A stretch of DNA of 38,227 bases from Omnitrophica bacterium GWA2_41_15 (lineage in GTDB: Bacteria; Omnitrophota; Gorgyraeia; Gygaellales; Profunditerraquicolaceae), in assembly GCA_919902045.1 (NCBI GenBank), contig CAKKSP010000029.1, forward strand, positions 1 to 38,227, written 5' to 3'. The position numbers were made by a program, and so were the translations under genes. The notes under the pieces were generated by a model, which was not told the origin of the DNA, ran no database searches, and worked only from the letters and a program-made list of their open reading frames with translations. The first letter of the stretch is position 1. Every line of letters starts with the position of its first letter. Positions 18,423 to 27,860 of the stretch are shown piece after piece.

Positions 18423-20210
18423 TCAAGCTTTCTTAATCGCTTCAAATTTACAAGCCTTAACGCAAAGGCCGCATTTTATACATTTATTTTTGTCAATTTT
18501 ATGTTTAGATCTTGGTTCACCTGTAATCGCTGCCACAGGACATACTTTTTTACAAACTCCGCAACCAATACACTTTTCTGTTATGGCATAAGCAAATAAC
18601 CCCTGACAACATCCAGCGCGGCACTTTTTTTCTTTAATATGCTCAACGTATTCTTCCATAAAATTATTTATCGTGCTTAACACCGGATTTGGCGCGGATT
18701 GCCCTAAACCGCAGAGAGAAGCTTTTTTAATCATAGTCCCCAAACGCTTAAGGTTTACAATATCTTCGTCTACACCTTCCCCCTTAGTGATTCTAGTCAA
18801 AATCTCTAACATCCTTTTTGTCCCTTCGCGGCAAGGAGTGCACTTCCCACAGGATTCATTCTGGGTAAACTCTAAAAAAAACTTTGCGATATTTACCATA
18901 CAAGAATCTTCATCCATTACAATCATCCCGCCTGAACCCATAATAGAGCCCGCAGCAACCAATGATTCATAATCAATTTTGGTATCAAGGAATTTCTCCG
19001 GCAAACATCCTCCGGAAGGCCCGCCTGTTTGTATTGCCTTAAATTTTTTGTTATTGGGAATTCCTCCACCGATATCATAAATAATCTGGCGTAAAGTTGT
19101 GCCCATCGGCACTTCTACAAGCCCGGTATTGGCAATTTTTCCTGCCAAAGCAAAAACTTTTGTGCCTTTACTTTTAGCTATGCCAATAGAACTAAACCAG
19201 TCTGCCCCATCAAGAATAATTACCGGAATATTCGCCCAAGTTTCTACATTATTAATAAGTGTGGGTTTACCAAAAAGCCCGCTTACCGAAGGATACGGCG
19301 GACGCGGACGCGGCATACCACGAGAACCTTCAATAGAATGGATAAGCGCTGTTTCTTCACCGCAAACAAATGCCCCTGCTCCCAGGCGGATCTCGATATC
19401 AAAAGAAAAATTGGAGCCTAAAATATGTTCACCTAAAAATCCTTCCTTACGCGCATCCGCGATTGCCTTCTCAAGGCGCTTGATTGCAAGCGGATACTCT
19501 GCGCGGATATAAACTACTCCTTTATTTGAACTAACTGCATAACCACCGATAATCATTCCTTCAATAACGGTATGAGGATCTCCTTCAATGGTACTGCGAT
19601 CCATAAAAGCCCCGGGATCTCCTTCATCTGCATTGCAAATAACGAATTTTTCATCTGAATTTTCTTTAGCAGTCAATTCCCATTTTATACCTGTCGGAAA
19701 ACCTGCGCCTCCTCTTCCGCGCAGCCCTGATTTTTTTACTTCCCTTATTACATCTTCCGGGTTCATCTTGGTCAAAACCTTTGCCAACGCTTCATAACCG
19801 CGCACAGAAAGATAATCATCCATATTTTCCGGATCAATGATCCCGCAATTTCGCAGGACTATTCGCATCTGTTTACCAAAAAATTTCACATCCCCGAAAA
19901 CACGGTAGAAGCGGTTAAATAAATGATCTTCTTCAATCGCAAGGCGCTTAAACGGCTCTTTCTTAATAATATGCGATTCTATTAGTTCTGGAATATCATT
20001 TTCAGTAACTTTTCCGTAAACAGTATAACGCGGATTAATAATAACTATAGGGCCATGGCTACACATTCCTAAACAACCGGAAAGATTGATTTTTACTTTT
20101 TCAGAAAGTTTTTTCTTCTCAAGTTCCTTTTCAAAAGCTTGCCGCAGTTTTTGAGAATCCTTCTGCATACAACTTGAACCATGACATAATGTAATTACAT
20201 AGCGGGACAT
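18423..20210 (-). CDS. hydB: NuoF-like NAD(P)H/FMN subunit of the hydrogenase
   Basis: 595 residues. The N-terminus has a thioredoxin-like [2Fe-2S] domain (LCHGSSC, then CLGMC). The NuoF core has GLRGRGGAGFPTGIKW (FMN), GAGAFVCGEETALIHSIEG (nucleotide) and ESCGKCTPCREGT (cluster). The C-terminus has two ferredoxin-type sites, CIGCGVCKKVCP and CIKCGLCVKACK. It binds FMN and oxidises or reduces NAD(P)(H); whether NAD or NADP is used, and whether it bifurcates, cannot be read here. It follows the HndB-like gene by 22 bases and precedes hydA by 24. Confidence 0.96.
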   Translation of the reverse strand: MSRYVITLCHGSSCMQKDSQKLRQAFEKELEKKKLSEKVKINLSGCLGMCSHGPIVIINPRYTVYGKVTENDIPELIESHIIKKEPFKRLAIEEDHLFNRFYRVFGDVKFFGKQMRIVLRNCGIIDPENMDDYLSVRGYEALAKVLTKMNPEDVIREVKKSGLRGRGGAGFPTGIKWELTAKENSDEKFVICNADEGDPGAFMDRSTIEGDPHTVIEGMIIGGYAVSSNKGVVYIRAEYPLAIKRLEKAIADARKEGFLGEHILGSNFSFDIEIRLGAGAFVCGEETALIHSIEGSRGMPRPRPPYPSVSGLFGKPTLINNVETWANIPVIILDGADWFSSIGIAKSKGTKVFALAGKIANTGLVEVPMGTTLRQIIYDIGGGIPNNKKFKAIQTGGPSGGCLPEKFLDTKIDYESLVAAGSIMGSGGMIVMDEDSCMVNIAKFFLEFTQNESCGKCTPCREGTKRMLEILTRITKGEGVDEDIVNLKRLGTMIKKASLCGLGQSAPNPVLSTINNFMEEYVEHIKEKKCRAGCCQGLFAYAITEKCIGCGVCKKVCPVAAITGEPRSKHKIDKNKCIKCGLCVKACKFEAIKKA

Positions 20211-20232
20211 GTTAGTTCCTTATCAGTTAGGT

Positions 20233-20589
20233 TTACTCTATCATCCATTCCTTAATTACTTCTCCATTTTTAAGGTGACGTTCAATAATGCCTTGTGCTT
20301 TTTGCGGAGTAACTTTACCGTATTTTATGGGGATCTTACCTTCTTCAACAACTTCCACAGTCGGCTCTAAATTACACCTGCCAGCGCATCCTTTTTGACT
20401 AAGATAAACTCCTGCCAGGCCTTTTTTAATTGCGTTAACAAACACTTCCATCACCTCTTTTGAACCTGCGGCAATTTCACAGGTCGCCATCCCCACATAA
20501 ACCCTTTTACTGGATAAATAACCTTTACTAATAATCCGATTTATGGCTTCTGCGCGTTTTTTCTTTACTAATTCAAGCGGGGTGACCAT
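20233..20589 (-). CDS. hndB: HndB-like (2Fe-2S) ferredoxin-domain subunit
   Basis: 118 residues, thioredoxin-like [2Fe-2S] fold. The motif VGMATCEIAAGSKEV and later KGCAGRCNLEPTVEV match HndB of the NADP-reducing hydrogenase HndABCD more than HydC; this family shows fewer obvious cysteines than NuoE. It precedes hydB by 22 bases and follows rex by 17. Together with the 589-residue HydA, its presence points to the Hnd-type four-subunit layout. Confidence 0.88.
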   Translation of the reverse strand: MVTPLELVKKKRAEAINRIISKGYLSSKRVYVGMATCEIAAGSKEVMEVFVNAIKKGLAGVYLSQKGCAGRCNLEPTVEVVEEGKIPIKYGKVTPQKAQGIIERHLKNGEVIKEWMIE

Positions 20590-20606
20590 TTAATTTAGCT
20601 CCTTTG

Positions 20607-21239
20607 TTAATGCAAATCCTGGGTTAACGGAGATTTCATATAATAAATTACATTTTCAAGTTCAAGCTCAAGATTCACGTTATTTATCACTATATCCTGG
20701 CTAGGCCTTAATCTAATTGGTGCAAAATTAAGTACTCCTTTAATACCAGAGGTAATCATCATCTCAAGCACTTGAGGCGCAGCTGTATCAGGCACTGCAA
20801 TAATACCAACTTTGATATTATGTTCACGCACAAAACTTTTAAGTTTCTCAAGCGGATAGACCGGAAGCTCTGCTTTTTCATCGAGCTTACCCGGGTCAAT
20901 ATCAAAAACTGCCACTATCTTAATTCCTTCCTGCTGGAAACCTTTATATTTCATAAGCGCAGTCCCAATGTGGCCTGCGCCGGCAATAACTACCTTCTGG
21001 AGTTCATCTTTACCAAGGATATGGTTTAATTTCTCAATTAACTGGTCAATCTGATAGCCGCCGCGCTTACTACCGGTGATATCAAAAATGGAAAAATCTT
21101 TACGCACCTGAGCAGGCGTAACTCCTACGGCATCAGCAAGGTTATCAGAAAAAACTTTTACAAACCCCATCTGCTTAAGCCTCCCGAGGGCATTTTTGTA
21201 ACGGGAAAGCCGAATAATACAATTTCGATTTGTAATCAT
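20607..21239 (-). CDS. rex: Redox-sensing transcriptional repressor Rex
   Basis: 210 residues. The N-terminal winged helix (RLSRYKNALGRL, then ADAVGVTPAQVRKDFS) is followed by a Rossmann fold with GAGHIG (G87, G89, G92). Rex releases DNA when NADH rises, so it tends to derepress NADH-oxidising fermentation genes. It is the first gene of the hydrogenase operon and has a Rex operator about 65-82 bases upstream of its ATG, so it should regulate itself and the hydrogenase. The ATG has a strong AAAGGAG site. Confidence 0.96.
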   Translation of the reverse strand: MITNRNCIIRLSRYKNALGRLKQMGFVKVFSDNLADAVGVTPAQVRKDFSIFDITGSKRGGYQIDQLIEKLNHILGKDELQKVVIAGAGHIGTALMKYKGFQQEGIKIVAVFDIDPGKLDEKAELPVYPLEKLKSFVREHNIKVGIIAVPDTAAPQVLEMMITSGIKGVLNFAPIRLRPSQDIVINNVNLELELENVIYYMKSPLTQDLH

Positions 21240-21251
21240 AATGCTCCTTTT

Positions 21252-21297
21252 TTCACAATAATTAAAAAGAGTGTAACATATTCTTAAATATTGTCAA
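21252..21297 (-). promoter_or_regulatory. Promoter of the rex-hydrogenase operon with a second Rex half-site
   Basis: On the minus strand the -35 box TTGACA (21297-21292) and -10 box TACACT (21275-21270) are 16 bases apart, giving a start near 21263. A half-site TTGTGAA (21258-21252) lies in the short leader next to the AAAGGAG ribosome site. Confidence 0.7.
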
Positions 21298-21303
21298 TAG
21301 TTT

Positions 21304-21321
21304 TTGTGAAATATTTCACGA
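21304..21321. promoter_or_regulatory. Rex operator
   Basis: TTGTGAAATATTTCACGA matches the Rex consensus TTGTGAANNNNTTCACAA with one mismatch. It sits just upstream of the -35 box. Beyond it, CAATAG (21295-21300) and CTATTG (21321-21326) extend the dyad outwards, and the following TATTGTAACAATA is itself a palindrome. Confidence 0.85.
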
Positions 21322-21340
21322 CTATTGTAACAATATGACT

Positions 21341-21376
21341 TAAAAATAAAGTAGGGCAGGTTTAAACCTGCCCTAC
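21341..21376 (-). terminator. Intrinsic terminator of the OmpA/LysM gene
   Basis: A perfect palindrome with 13-bp arms (21351-21376, arms GTAGGGCAGGTTT and AAACCTGCCCTAC) is followed on the minus strand by TTTATTTTTA. It lies between the OmpA/LysM stop and the rex promoter. The very symmetric GC-rich arms could also mark a dispersed palindromic unit recruited as a terminator. Confidence 0.8.
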
Positions 21377-21406
21377 CATGAAAGTTGTTCTAAGAAATGT
21401 AGGAAA

Positions 21407-22363
21407 TTATTCCAAGGGTATGATGATTTTCTTCCCGACTTTAAGCTTATTGGGATTTTTAATGCGGTCTTTGTTAATCTCGTAAAGGTATTTCCAGCGA
21501 TGAGCTTTGCCGAGTTTTTTTAAAGCAATTTTAGACAGGGTGTCGCCTTTTTGCACAACATACTCTTCTTGTGACACTTTAGGCTTAGATTCAATCTGCT
21601 CTTCCTTCTCTATGATATATTTGCCTTCCTCTATTTTTTTGGCTTCAGAAAGCTCTTCTTTATCAGGGGCAGGAATCATTATCTCTTCAACTTCGGCAAT
21701 CATAAACTGGGCATTCCGGTCTTTCTGCATTCCTGCGATATCTTTTACCGGAGCAACTGCGTCAAGCTTACCGCGACTGATAATTTTTATCCTTTTTTCA
21801 TCCACGCCTTCATCCAAAAGAAACTTTTGCACTGCTTCGGCACGGCGCCTGCCTAATTTTTCATTATAGGCTTCGGAACCACGCGTATCGCAGTTACCGG
21901 TTACCAAAATACTAGCATCCGGATTACGATTTAAAGTGCCAACAGCATTTTTAAGGATTTTCTGCACATCAGAACGTAAATTTGCCTTATCATAATCAAA
22001 ATAAATTTTTATATTTTTAAGGATCTTACGAATTAATAGAGACGGCCGCATTTCCCGGGGTTTAGCAGGAGAAAGCTCCTCTTCCTTATAATCATAAATT
22101 ATTTTATATAGATATACATATCCGCGGTTTCCCCATAGAGTAGTAGCTGTTCCCTGCTCTTTCGGCCACCACCAATACCCCCCGCGTTCTTGATCTTTTA
22201 CCGGAGCAGGCTTGGCATCCGTCGGCCACCAGGAAAATTCTTTCTGCATTTTATCTAGCTCTTCCTGACGGCGAACTTGTCGATCCACAGCACAGCCAGC
22301 GCTACCTAATATTAAACTAACGAATATTATGCACCCGAAAATCTTCTTTATATTTTTTTCCAT
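21407..22363 (-). CDS. OmpA-family lipoprotein with C-terminal LysM domain
   Basis: 318 residues. A signal peptide ends in a lipobox-like LGSAGC with C24 as lipidation site. Residues 30-110 are rich in Trp and Pro. An OmpA/Pal peptidoglycan-binding domain spans about 115-230 (IYFDYDKANLR, TGNCDTRGSEAYNEKLGRRR), then an acidic linker, then a LysM domain at 268-316 (VVQKGDTLSKIALKKLG, then LKVGKKIIIPL). Two different peptidoglycan-binding modules on one lipoprotein suggest a strong outer-membrane to wall tether. It has its own promoter and terminator, so it is a single-gene unit. Confidence 0.9.
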   Translation of the reverse strand: MEKNIKKIFGCIIFVSLILGSAGCAVDRQVRRQEELDKMQKEFSWWPTDAKPAPVKDQERGGYWWWPKEQGTATTLWGNRGYVYLYKIIYDYKEEELSPAKPREMRPSLLIRKILKNIKIYFDYDKANLRSDVQKILKNAVGTLNRNPDASILVTGNCDTRGSEAYNEKLGRRRAEAVQKFLLDEGVDEKRIKIISRGKLDAVAPVKDIAGMQKDRNAQFMIAEVEEIMIPAPDKEELSEAKKIEEGKYIIEKEEQIESKPKVSQEEYVVQKGDTLSKIALKKLGKAHRWKYLYEINKDRIKNPNKLKVGKKIIIPLE

Positions 22364-22402
22364 ATCTAGTTCCTCTATATTTAAAGTTTATAAAATTTAG
22401 CC

Positions 22403-22437
22403 TGTCTTTATTATACCTCTATTTCTAATATCTTCAA
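22403..22437 (-). promoter_or_regulatory. Promoter of the OmpA/LysM lipoprotein gene
   Basis: On the minus strand TTGAAG (22437-22432) and TATAAT (22415-22410) are separated by 16 bases. The predicted start is near 22403, leaving a leader of about 40 bases with an AGAGGA ribosome site. Confidence 0.7.
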
Positions 22438-22445
22438 GCCGCTTT

Positions 22446-22466
22446 CGGGTTACGGGATACGGGTTA
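22446..22466. repeat. Three tandem CGGGTTA-like heptamers
   Basis: CGGGTTA, CGGGATA, CGGGTTA in direct tandem, next to the large inverted repeat and upstream of the OmpA/LysM promoter. Too short to interpret. Confidence 0.6.
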
Positions 22467-22467
22467 G

Positions 22468-22556
22468 AAACTAGGGGACGCTTCGGTAGTTTTTCTGCAA
22501 TACTCCAGCAATGATTTTGAGTCCAAAAGAAAAACTACCGAAGCGTCCCCTAGTTT
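22468..22556. repeat. 29-bp perfect inverted repeat overlapping the pflA stop codon
   Basis: Arms 22468-22496 and 22528-22556 are perfectly complementary around a 31-base spacer. They begin AAACTAGGGGACGCTTCGG. The pflA stop TAG lies inside one arm. The TAGGGGACGCTTC edge resembles the AGGGACACTTCTTA units of the other palindromes in the window. It may serve as the terminator of pflBA, although the T-run after it is short (TTTCTAA). Confidence 0.85.
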
Positions 22557-23344
22557 TTTTTAACGAGGCCAACTATGCCCTGCGCGCGGGAGATATCTTT
22601 TTGCGTGGCGGATCTTGTATTTTTCAGCGGATAGGGAATTTTAAGCGCTTCCCACTTATGCTTACCTAAGGCATGATAGGGCAAAAACTCTATATTTTGG
22701 CAAGATTGCAAAGGCTTAACCAAAGCTTTTAATTTTTTTAGCTCTACTGCCGAATCGTTTATGCCAGGCACCAAAACATAACGAAGCCAATAAGGTTTTT
22801 TAGCCTGTTCAAGTTGATTTAAAAATTCCTCAGTCTGATTAAATGAAAAACCACAGATTTTCTGGTGTATAGACGGCGTTATTGCCTTAATATCAAGCAG
22901 GAATAAATCCGTAACTTTAAATAATTTAAATAATTTTTCTTTAGAAAATGATTTTACCAACCCAGCGGTATCTATGCAGGTGTGAATTTTAGCGCGGCAG
23001 CATAATTTAAAAAAATCTATGAGAAAATCAACTTGCAAAAGCGGCTCTCCGCCGGAAACTGTTACTCCGCCTCCGGAAGCTTGCATATACGGAAGGAAAA
23101 ATTTTACTTTTTCAAAGATTTTATCTGCAGGAAATAATTTGCCACCCTTTAGGGGCCAAGTATCAGGGTTCTGACAGTAAAGGCAACGCCCAGGGCAACC
23201 TTGTAAAAACAGCACAAACCTTATCCCCGGGCCATCATGAGTCCCAAACGTATCCCAGGAATGCACCCAGCCGCCACCAGGACTTTTATGCCTTTCCCAA
23301 TGTTTTGTGGAAAGTGCGCGCAATAACTTCTTTTTGCTGATCAT
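22550..23344 (-). CDS. pflA: Pyruvate formate-lyase activating enzyme (radical SAM)
   Basis: 264 residues. The radical-SAM motif is C50-x3-C54-x2-C57 ([15 protein letters not shown]), preceded by the activase hallmark [24 protein letters not shown] is the usual SAM-binding GGE segment. It installs the glycyl radical on PflB using SAM and reduced ferredoxin or flavodoxin. Its ATG lies 59 bases inside the end of pflB; no later Met exists before the conserved region, so either this overlap is real or a GTG within it is used. The last codons and the stop lie in an inverted repeat. Confidence 0.95.
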   Translation of the reverse strand: MISKKKLLRALSTKHWERHKSPGGGWVHSWDTFGTHDGPGIRFVLFLQGCPGRCLYCQNPDTWPLKGGKLFPADKIFEKVKFFLPYMQASGGGVTVSGGEPLLQVDFLIDFFKLCCRAKIHTCIDTAGLVKSFSKEKLFKLFKVTDLFLLDIKAITPSIHQKICGFSFNQTEEFLNQLEQAKKPYWLRYVLVPGINDSAVELKKLKALVKPLQSCQNIEFLPYHALGKHKWEALKIPYPLKNTRSATQKDISRAQGIVGLVKKN

Positions 23345-25505
23345 GAGAAAGTTTATGAAAATTTACCGCATAACCTGATACCCGAATCGTAAGCTGCGGA
23401 TATTTATGAGGATTACGCATCGCATCTTCTAAAGTCATACGATCAATCACATTAATATTAATATGTTGAGCGCCCTTCATAAAATACCCTTCAAGTGCCC
23501 CGACAAGGTTATTTACCTGTGTATTGAAATCCTTACCCAAACTCTGTGGAAGCATTGTAACAGTATTTGAAATTCCATCTCTGCATTCTAAATAAGGAAG
23601 TGTGGCTACTGAATTAAGTGAAGCTAAAAGCCCCTGCTTATCCCGGCCATGCATCGGGTTTGCGCCAGGAGCAAAGGGCGCCCCCTTTGACCTGCCATCC
23701 GGCGTAGCGCCGGTAATTTTACCATACATAACATTGGAAGTAATCGTAAGCACTGAAAGTGTCGGAATAGCGTCACGATAAAGTTTATGTTTTTTTAATT
23801 CTTCCTGAAAACCCTTTATTAAATCTACCGCCCTTCCGTCAACACGGTCATCATTATTGCCGAATGCGGGGAATTCTCCGATAATTTTAAACCCGCGGGT
23901 AAGGCCTTTTTTATTCCTTAACGCATAGACCTTGGCATAGCGGATAGCGCTTAAAGAATCCGCAACAACCGAAAGCCCGGCAATACCAAAAGCCATATAG
24001 CGGGTAAGTTCTGAATCTAGAAGCGACATCTGCGCGCGCTCGTAATAATAAATATCATGTGAACGATGGATAATATTCATTGCTCCCACATAAGTCTTTA
24101 CTGTCTGGCGCAGAACCTGGTTAAAACGCTCTTTTACTTCTGCCAAATCAAGCGGGGTTGATTTTATCGGCGCAATACCTTCAATAACTTTTTCTCCTGT
24201 TATCTCGTCGCGGCCTTCGTTTAAAGCGTACAAAAGCACTTTTGCTAAATTACAGCGCGCGCCAAAATATTGCATCTCACTCCCGTTTTTAAGTTGAGAT
24301 ACACAACAGGAAATACTGTAATCATCGGATCCGCTTAAGCGCATAAGGTCATCGTTCTCGTATTGGATAGAACTTGTTTTTAAAGAAACCTTAGCGCAAA
24401 AACGCTTGAAATTTTCCGGCATTCGCCCTGACCATAGCACAGTCAAATTCGGCTCTGGCGCCGGGCCCAAATTAAACAAACTGTTTAAGAAACGATAAGA
24501 ATTTTTAGTAACTTTATGCCTGCCGTCAATACACATACCGGCAATACTTTCAGTAATCCAAACAGGGTCACCGGCAAATATCTCTGAATATGATTTTGTC
24601 CTGAGATGCCGCACAAGCCGAAGTTTGATTATAAAATCATCAATTAATTCCTGGGCTTTTTCTTCGGTAAGCAGGCCGCGGCGCATATCATTTTCTATAT
24701 AAATATCAAGAAAAGTGCTGACGCTGCCTAAACTCATCGCTGCTCCGTCTTGCTCCTTAACTGCAGCAAGATAAGCCAGATACGTCCACTGAATTGCCTG
24801 GCGCGCATTTTGAGCCGAATCTTTAAGGTCAAAGCCGTACATCTTACCAAGTGTACGCATATCTTCTAAGGCGGAAATCTGCTCGGCAATCTCTTCACGC
24901 AGGCGCGCTGCCTCAAGGGTATCATTATCTTCAAGGGCCTTACGATCATGAACTTTTGCCTGAATAAGCCGGTCAATCCCATACAGGGCTATACGCCTAT
25001 AATCTCCGATAATTCGGCCTCGGGAATAATTATCCGGTAATCCCGTAATTAATCCTGCATGCCTGCTTCTGATAATATCCTGGCTATAGCAATCAAAAAC
25101 AGAGCTGTTATGTGTTTTACGATATTTGGTATAAATTTCTTTAATTTGCGGTGAAAGCTGATAACCGTAGTCAGCACAAGCATGCTCAACTACACGAATG
25201 CCGCCTAAAGGCTTGATCGCACGCCTAAGCGGCTTATCCGTCTGTAAACCTAATATAATCTCAAGCTTTTTATCAATAAACCCCGGTTTATGGCTGGTTA
25301 TAGAAGATACTGTCTTTGTATCTACATCCAACACTCCTCCGCGGCGCTCTTCTTCCTTAAACAAAGCTAAACACTTACTCCAAAGCTTCGTTGTCCTGTT
25401 AGTCGGGCCTTTTAAAAAACTTTCATCTCCTTCATGAGGCGTGAAATTACGCACAATAAAATCACGGACATCAATTGCTTTATCCCATCTGCCCCTTACA
25501 AACAT
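23286..25505 (-). CDS. pflB: Formate C-acetyltransferase (pyruvate formate-lyase)
   Basis: 739 residues. It converts pyruvate and CoA to acetyl-CoA and formate without O2. The catalytic pair C400-C401 ([10 protein letters not shown]) is the adjacent-cysteine signature of true PFL, not of diol dehydratase or other glycyl radical enzymes. The radical glycine is G711 in [13 protein letters not shown]. The ATG has the ribosome site AGGGGG. Immediately upstream lies a terminator-like hairpin that separates it from the chemoreceptor gene. Confidence 0.97.
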   Translation of the reverse strand: MFVRGRWDKAIDVRDFIVRNFTPHEGDESFLKGPTNRTTKLWSKCLALFKEEERRGGVLDVDTKTVSSITSHKPGFIDKKLEIILGLQTDKPLRRAIKPLGGIRVVEHACADYGYQLSPQIKEIYTKYRKTHNSSVFDCYSQDIIRSRHAGLITGLPDNYSRGRIIGDYRRIALYGIDRLIQAKVHDRKALEDNDTLEAARLREEIAEQISALEDMRTLGKMYGFDLKDSAQNARQAIQWTYLAYLAAVKEQDGAAMSLGSVSTFLDIYIENDMRRGLLTEEKAQELIDDFIIKLRLVRHLRTKSYSEIFAGDPVWITESIAGMCIDGRHKVTKNSYRFLNSLFNLGPAPEPNLTVLWSGRMPENFKRFCAKVSLKTSSIQYENDDLMRLSGSDDYSISCCVSQLKNGSEMQYFGARCNLAKVLLYALNEGRDEITGEKVIEGIAPIKSTPLDLAEVKERFNQVLRQTVKTYVGAMNIIHRSHDIYYYERAQMSLLDSELTRYMAFGIAGLSVVADSLSAIRYAKVYALRNKKGLTRGFKIIGEFPAFGNNDDRVDGRAVDLIKGFQEELKKHKLYRDAIPTLSVLTITSNVMYGKITGATPDGRSKGAPFAPGANPMHGRDKQGLLASLNSVATLPYLECRDGISNTVTMLPQSLGKDFNTQVNNLVGALEGYFMKGAQHININVIDRMTLEDAMRNPHKYPQLTIRVSGYAVNFHKLSHDQQKEVIARTFHKTLGKA

Positions 25506-25518
25506 TTTGACCCCCTAT

Positions 25519-25560
25519 AAAAATAAAAAAGCACCTGAAGTTTTAAAAACCCAGTGCTTA
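25519..25560 (-). terminator. Terminator after the chemoreceptor gene, directly before pflB
   Basis: The stem AAGCAC(C)TG/CAGTGCTT (25529-25537/25552-25559) is followed on the minus strand by TTTTTTATTTTTAT, a good U-tract. It ends just before the AGGGGG ribosome site of pflB, so it could act as a leader attenuator as well as a terminator. No strong promoter for pflB is evident in the remaining 40 bases. Confidence 0.7.
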
Positions 25561-25601
25561 ACACCAGTAACGCGTTTTGTTAAATTGTAATTAAATTATA
25601 C

Positions 25602-27281
25602 TTACCCGGCTCCTTCTTCGCTTATTTTAAATTTTCCCATCATATCTTTTAAATCCATAGCCAGGCGCGCAAGCTCTTGTGCTGAAGCAGATATATCTTC
25701 GGTAAATGCAATTTGTTCTTCGGTCCCGGCGCTTATCTCTTCGCTTGCCGCGGCTGATTCTTTGATGATTGTCGAAATTTCATTTGTTGCTCTTACCCCT
25801 TGTTCAGCTTCAGCGATCCTGTCTTCTCCCGTATGAGAAATCTGCGTAGCTAAAGCTGTAGTTTCCTGGGCTAATTTACTAATATCTACAAGCGTCTGGT
25901 CAATCTTAATTACCTGTTCTCTTCCCTTCTGCACCTCAGTAGAACTTCCCTGAATAGAATTAACTGCTTTTGTCATCCCGCTCTGAGTAACTTTAACAAG
26001 ATTTCCAATCTTACGCACTGCTTCAGCCGAAGCTTCAGCAAGTTTTCTAACTTCTTCTGCAACTACCGCAAACCCTCTTCCTGCCTCCCCTGCGCGAGCA
26101 GCTTCAATTGCAGCATTCAAAGCGAGTAAATTAGTCTGGTCAGCAATAGAAGTAATCGCCTCTGTAATTTCTCCGATCTGAAAAGAAATCTGCCCTAACC
26201 CCTGCATAACTTCAGCCGTCTTTAAAACACTTTCTGACATGTGATTTATTGTTGTTACGGTATCATTGGCAGTATTACGCGCCAGCTCCACGCGTTCCTG
26301 AGTATTACTAACGGCATTTGTTACTTTTTCCGCATCAGTTATTACTTTCTTAAGCGCTCCTACTGATTTTTCAATTACGAGAAAAGTTTCTTCTACCCGT
26401 TCTGCCTGTAATGCAGCACCCTTACTTACTTGTGCAATCGAATTAGAAATTTGCTGTATAGAAACACTCATTTCATGCGTAGAAGAAGTCAGCTGTTGAG
26501 AAGAACCGGCAAGTTGGTCTGAATTTTTACGCACCTTATATACCATCTGGCTTAAAAACTGGTTCATAAAAAGAAAAGTCTTGGCCAAATCCCCTATCTC
26601 GTCTTTTGAGCTGATATCAAGCTCTTTACGTGATAGGTCACCGGATGCGATCTCCTGTGCCATGGCTTTGACTTTATGCAAAGGATTAATTATAGATATT
26701 TGAACGATAAAAGAGTAAAGAATGCTTCCTATAATAAAAGAAATAATCCCTATTAGAATTGAAATTATAACTGTTTCTATAATAAAACTGGAAGAGTACC
26801 CGACCCTGATTGTCCCTATCGACTGGCCATTAAATGAAACCGGGGCGCGCACTTCAAAGACGTTTTTTTCAAAAGGATTTTTTACTGTACTAAGCGCTTT
26901 TACTGTTAAAGCGCTTTTTTCAAATTCATTCGCGTTTAATATTCTGTCTTTCAACCCTTCTTCTGAAGAAGCAACGCATCGTCCATCAATAGTATTAACA
27001 AGTATCACATAGCGCATATCAGGATCTGATTTTTTTGCTTCCTTATACATTCGTTCTAATAAATCCCATTCTCCGGTTGACATCTGCTCATAAGAAGCTA
27101 CGGCTAAATTTGATGCGATAATACCTGATTTACTGCCGCTTCCGGAAACAAGTTTACGTTCAACTCTCATTACTGTGAATATACTGCTAAAAGATACGGT
27201 AAAAATCAGGATTACCAGAAAACTCAAGATTATTTTCTGCTTGACGTTTACACGCCCGATCATCCTGCTTAATAAACTCAT
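25602..27281 (-). CDS. Methyl-accepting chemotaxis protein
   Basis: 559 residues from the preferred start at 27281 ([12 protein letters not shown]), which has AGGAGG five bases upstream; a longer reading to 27305 would overlap the previous gene. A membrane helix (about 17-39) is followed by an extracytoplasmic region of about 130 residues that looks like a single Cache-type domain, a second membrane helix (about 170-194), HAMP (about 195-247) and a signalling coiled coil with the hairpin tip [20 protein letters not shown] and [11 protein letters not shown]. The ligand is unknown. No che or flagellar genes are in the window. It is the last gene before a terminator. Confidence 0.93.
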   Translation of the reverse strand: MSLLSRMIGRVNVKQKIILSFLVILIFTVSFSSIFTVMRVERKLVSGSGSKSGIIASNLAVASYEQMSTGEWDLLERMYKEAKKSDPDMRYVILVNTIDGRCVASSEEGLKDRILNANEFEKSALTVKALSTVKNPFEKNVFEVRAPVSFNGQSIGTIRVGYSSSFIIETVIISILIGIISFIIGSILYSFIVQISIINPLHKVKAMAQEIASGDLSRKELDISSKDEIGDLAKTFLFMNQFLSQMVYKVRKNSDQLAGSSQQLTSSTHEMSVSIQQISNSIAQVSKGAALQAERVEETFLVIEKSVGALKKVITDAEKVTNAVSNTQERVELARNTANDTVTTINHMSESVLKTAEVMQGLGQISFQIGEITEAITSIADQTNLLALNAAIEAARAGEAGRGFAVVAEEVRKLAEASAEAVRKIGNLVKVTQSGMTKAVNSIQGSSTEVQKGREQVIKIDQTLVDISKLAQETTALATQISHTGEDRIAEAEQGVRATNEISTIIKESAAASEEISAGTEEQIAFTEDISASAQELARLAMDLKDMMGKFKISEEGAG

Positions 27282-27289
27282 CTTTCCTC

Positions 27290-27847
27290 CTACTTTATTT
27301 TCCATTCAAAACTACCGGTAGACTCATTTTTTGCCTCAACCGGAGCCTGCGCCGGAGCGTTTTTCTGCAGTTTCTCGGCATAAATTCTCTCAATCTCTTC
27401 TAAAGTAGTATTATTCTTTTTTGCTAACTCCTGATATATAAGCATACGGTCATCGTTTTCAGCTTTTATCAGTGTAACTGCATCATCTTTTTTTTCATTA
27501 ATACGCAACTCAACAAACCCTGATTTATTTTCTCCGATAACCCCCTGAATAAACCAATTATCCAATTCCTGCTTACGCTGCTTACGCCTGGAGGCTGCAT
27601 CCTGTAATTGCGCGCTTAATTCTTCCTGTGCATAAGCAGTTCCTAAAAATATTCCCCCCAAACGACTCTGTTTACCAGCGCCTGAAACGATACCCTCTAT
27701 AGCGTCAATATCTTTTTGGATATGCTGATAAATATCCAGCCGCATAGAAATATCAACTTTAATCGGTTCTTTAGGAGCTTCAACCCTAACCCTTGCGCAA
27801 CCCATAAATATTAATATAGCAAATAAGGATATGGAAATTTTAAACAT
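27290..27847 (-). CDS. YnbE-YdbL fusion lipoprotein
   Basis: 185 residues. The signal peptide ends in FMGC, so C17 should be lipidated. Residues 17-52 ([20 protein letters not shown]) match the small outer-membrane lipoprotein YnbE (E. coli form VAAPKEPITINMNVKI). Residues 88-162 ([20 protein letters not shown], then [20 protein letters not shown]) match YdbL/DUF1318. In E. coli these are separate proteins that work with YdbH in intermembrane phospholipid transport. Between them, [13 protein letters not shown] looks like the end of a former signal peptide. It lies 13 bases after the YdbH-like gene, which supports the assignment. Confidence 0.88.
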   Translation of the reverse strand: MFKISISLFAILIFMGCARVRVEAPKEPIKVDISMRLDIYQHIQKDIDAIEGIVSGAGKQSRLGGIFLGTAYAQEELSAQLQDAASRRKQRKQELDNWFIQGVIGENKSGFVELRINEKKDDAVTLIKAENDDRMLIYQELAKKNNTTLEEIERIYAEKLQKNAPAQAPVEAKNESTGSFEWKIK

Positions 27848-27860
27848 ACAAACTCCTTTT

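Noticed and set aside
25560-25590. TTAACA/TGTTAA dyad upstream of pflB as an FNR-type or similar operator
   Set aside because: The half-sites are short with a long, unsymmetrical spacer and do not match a known operator consensus.
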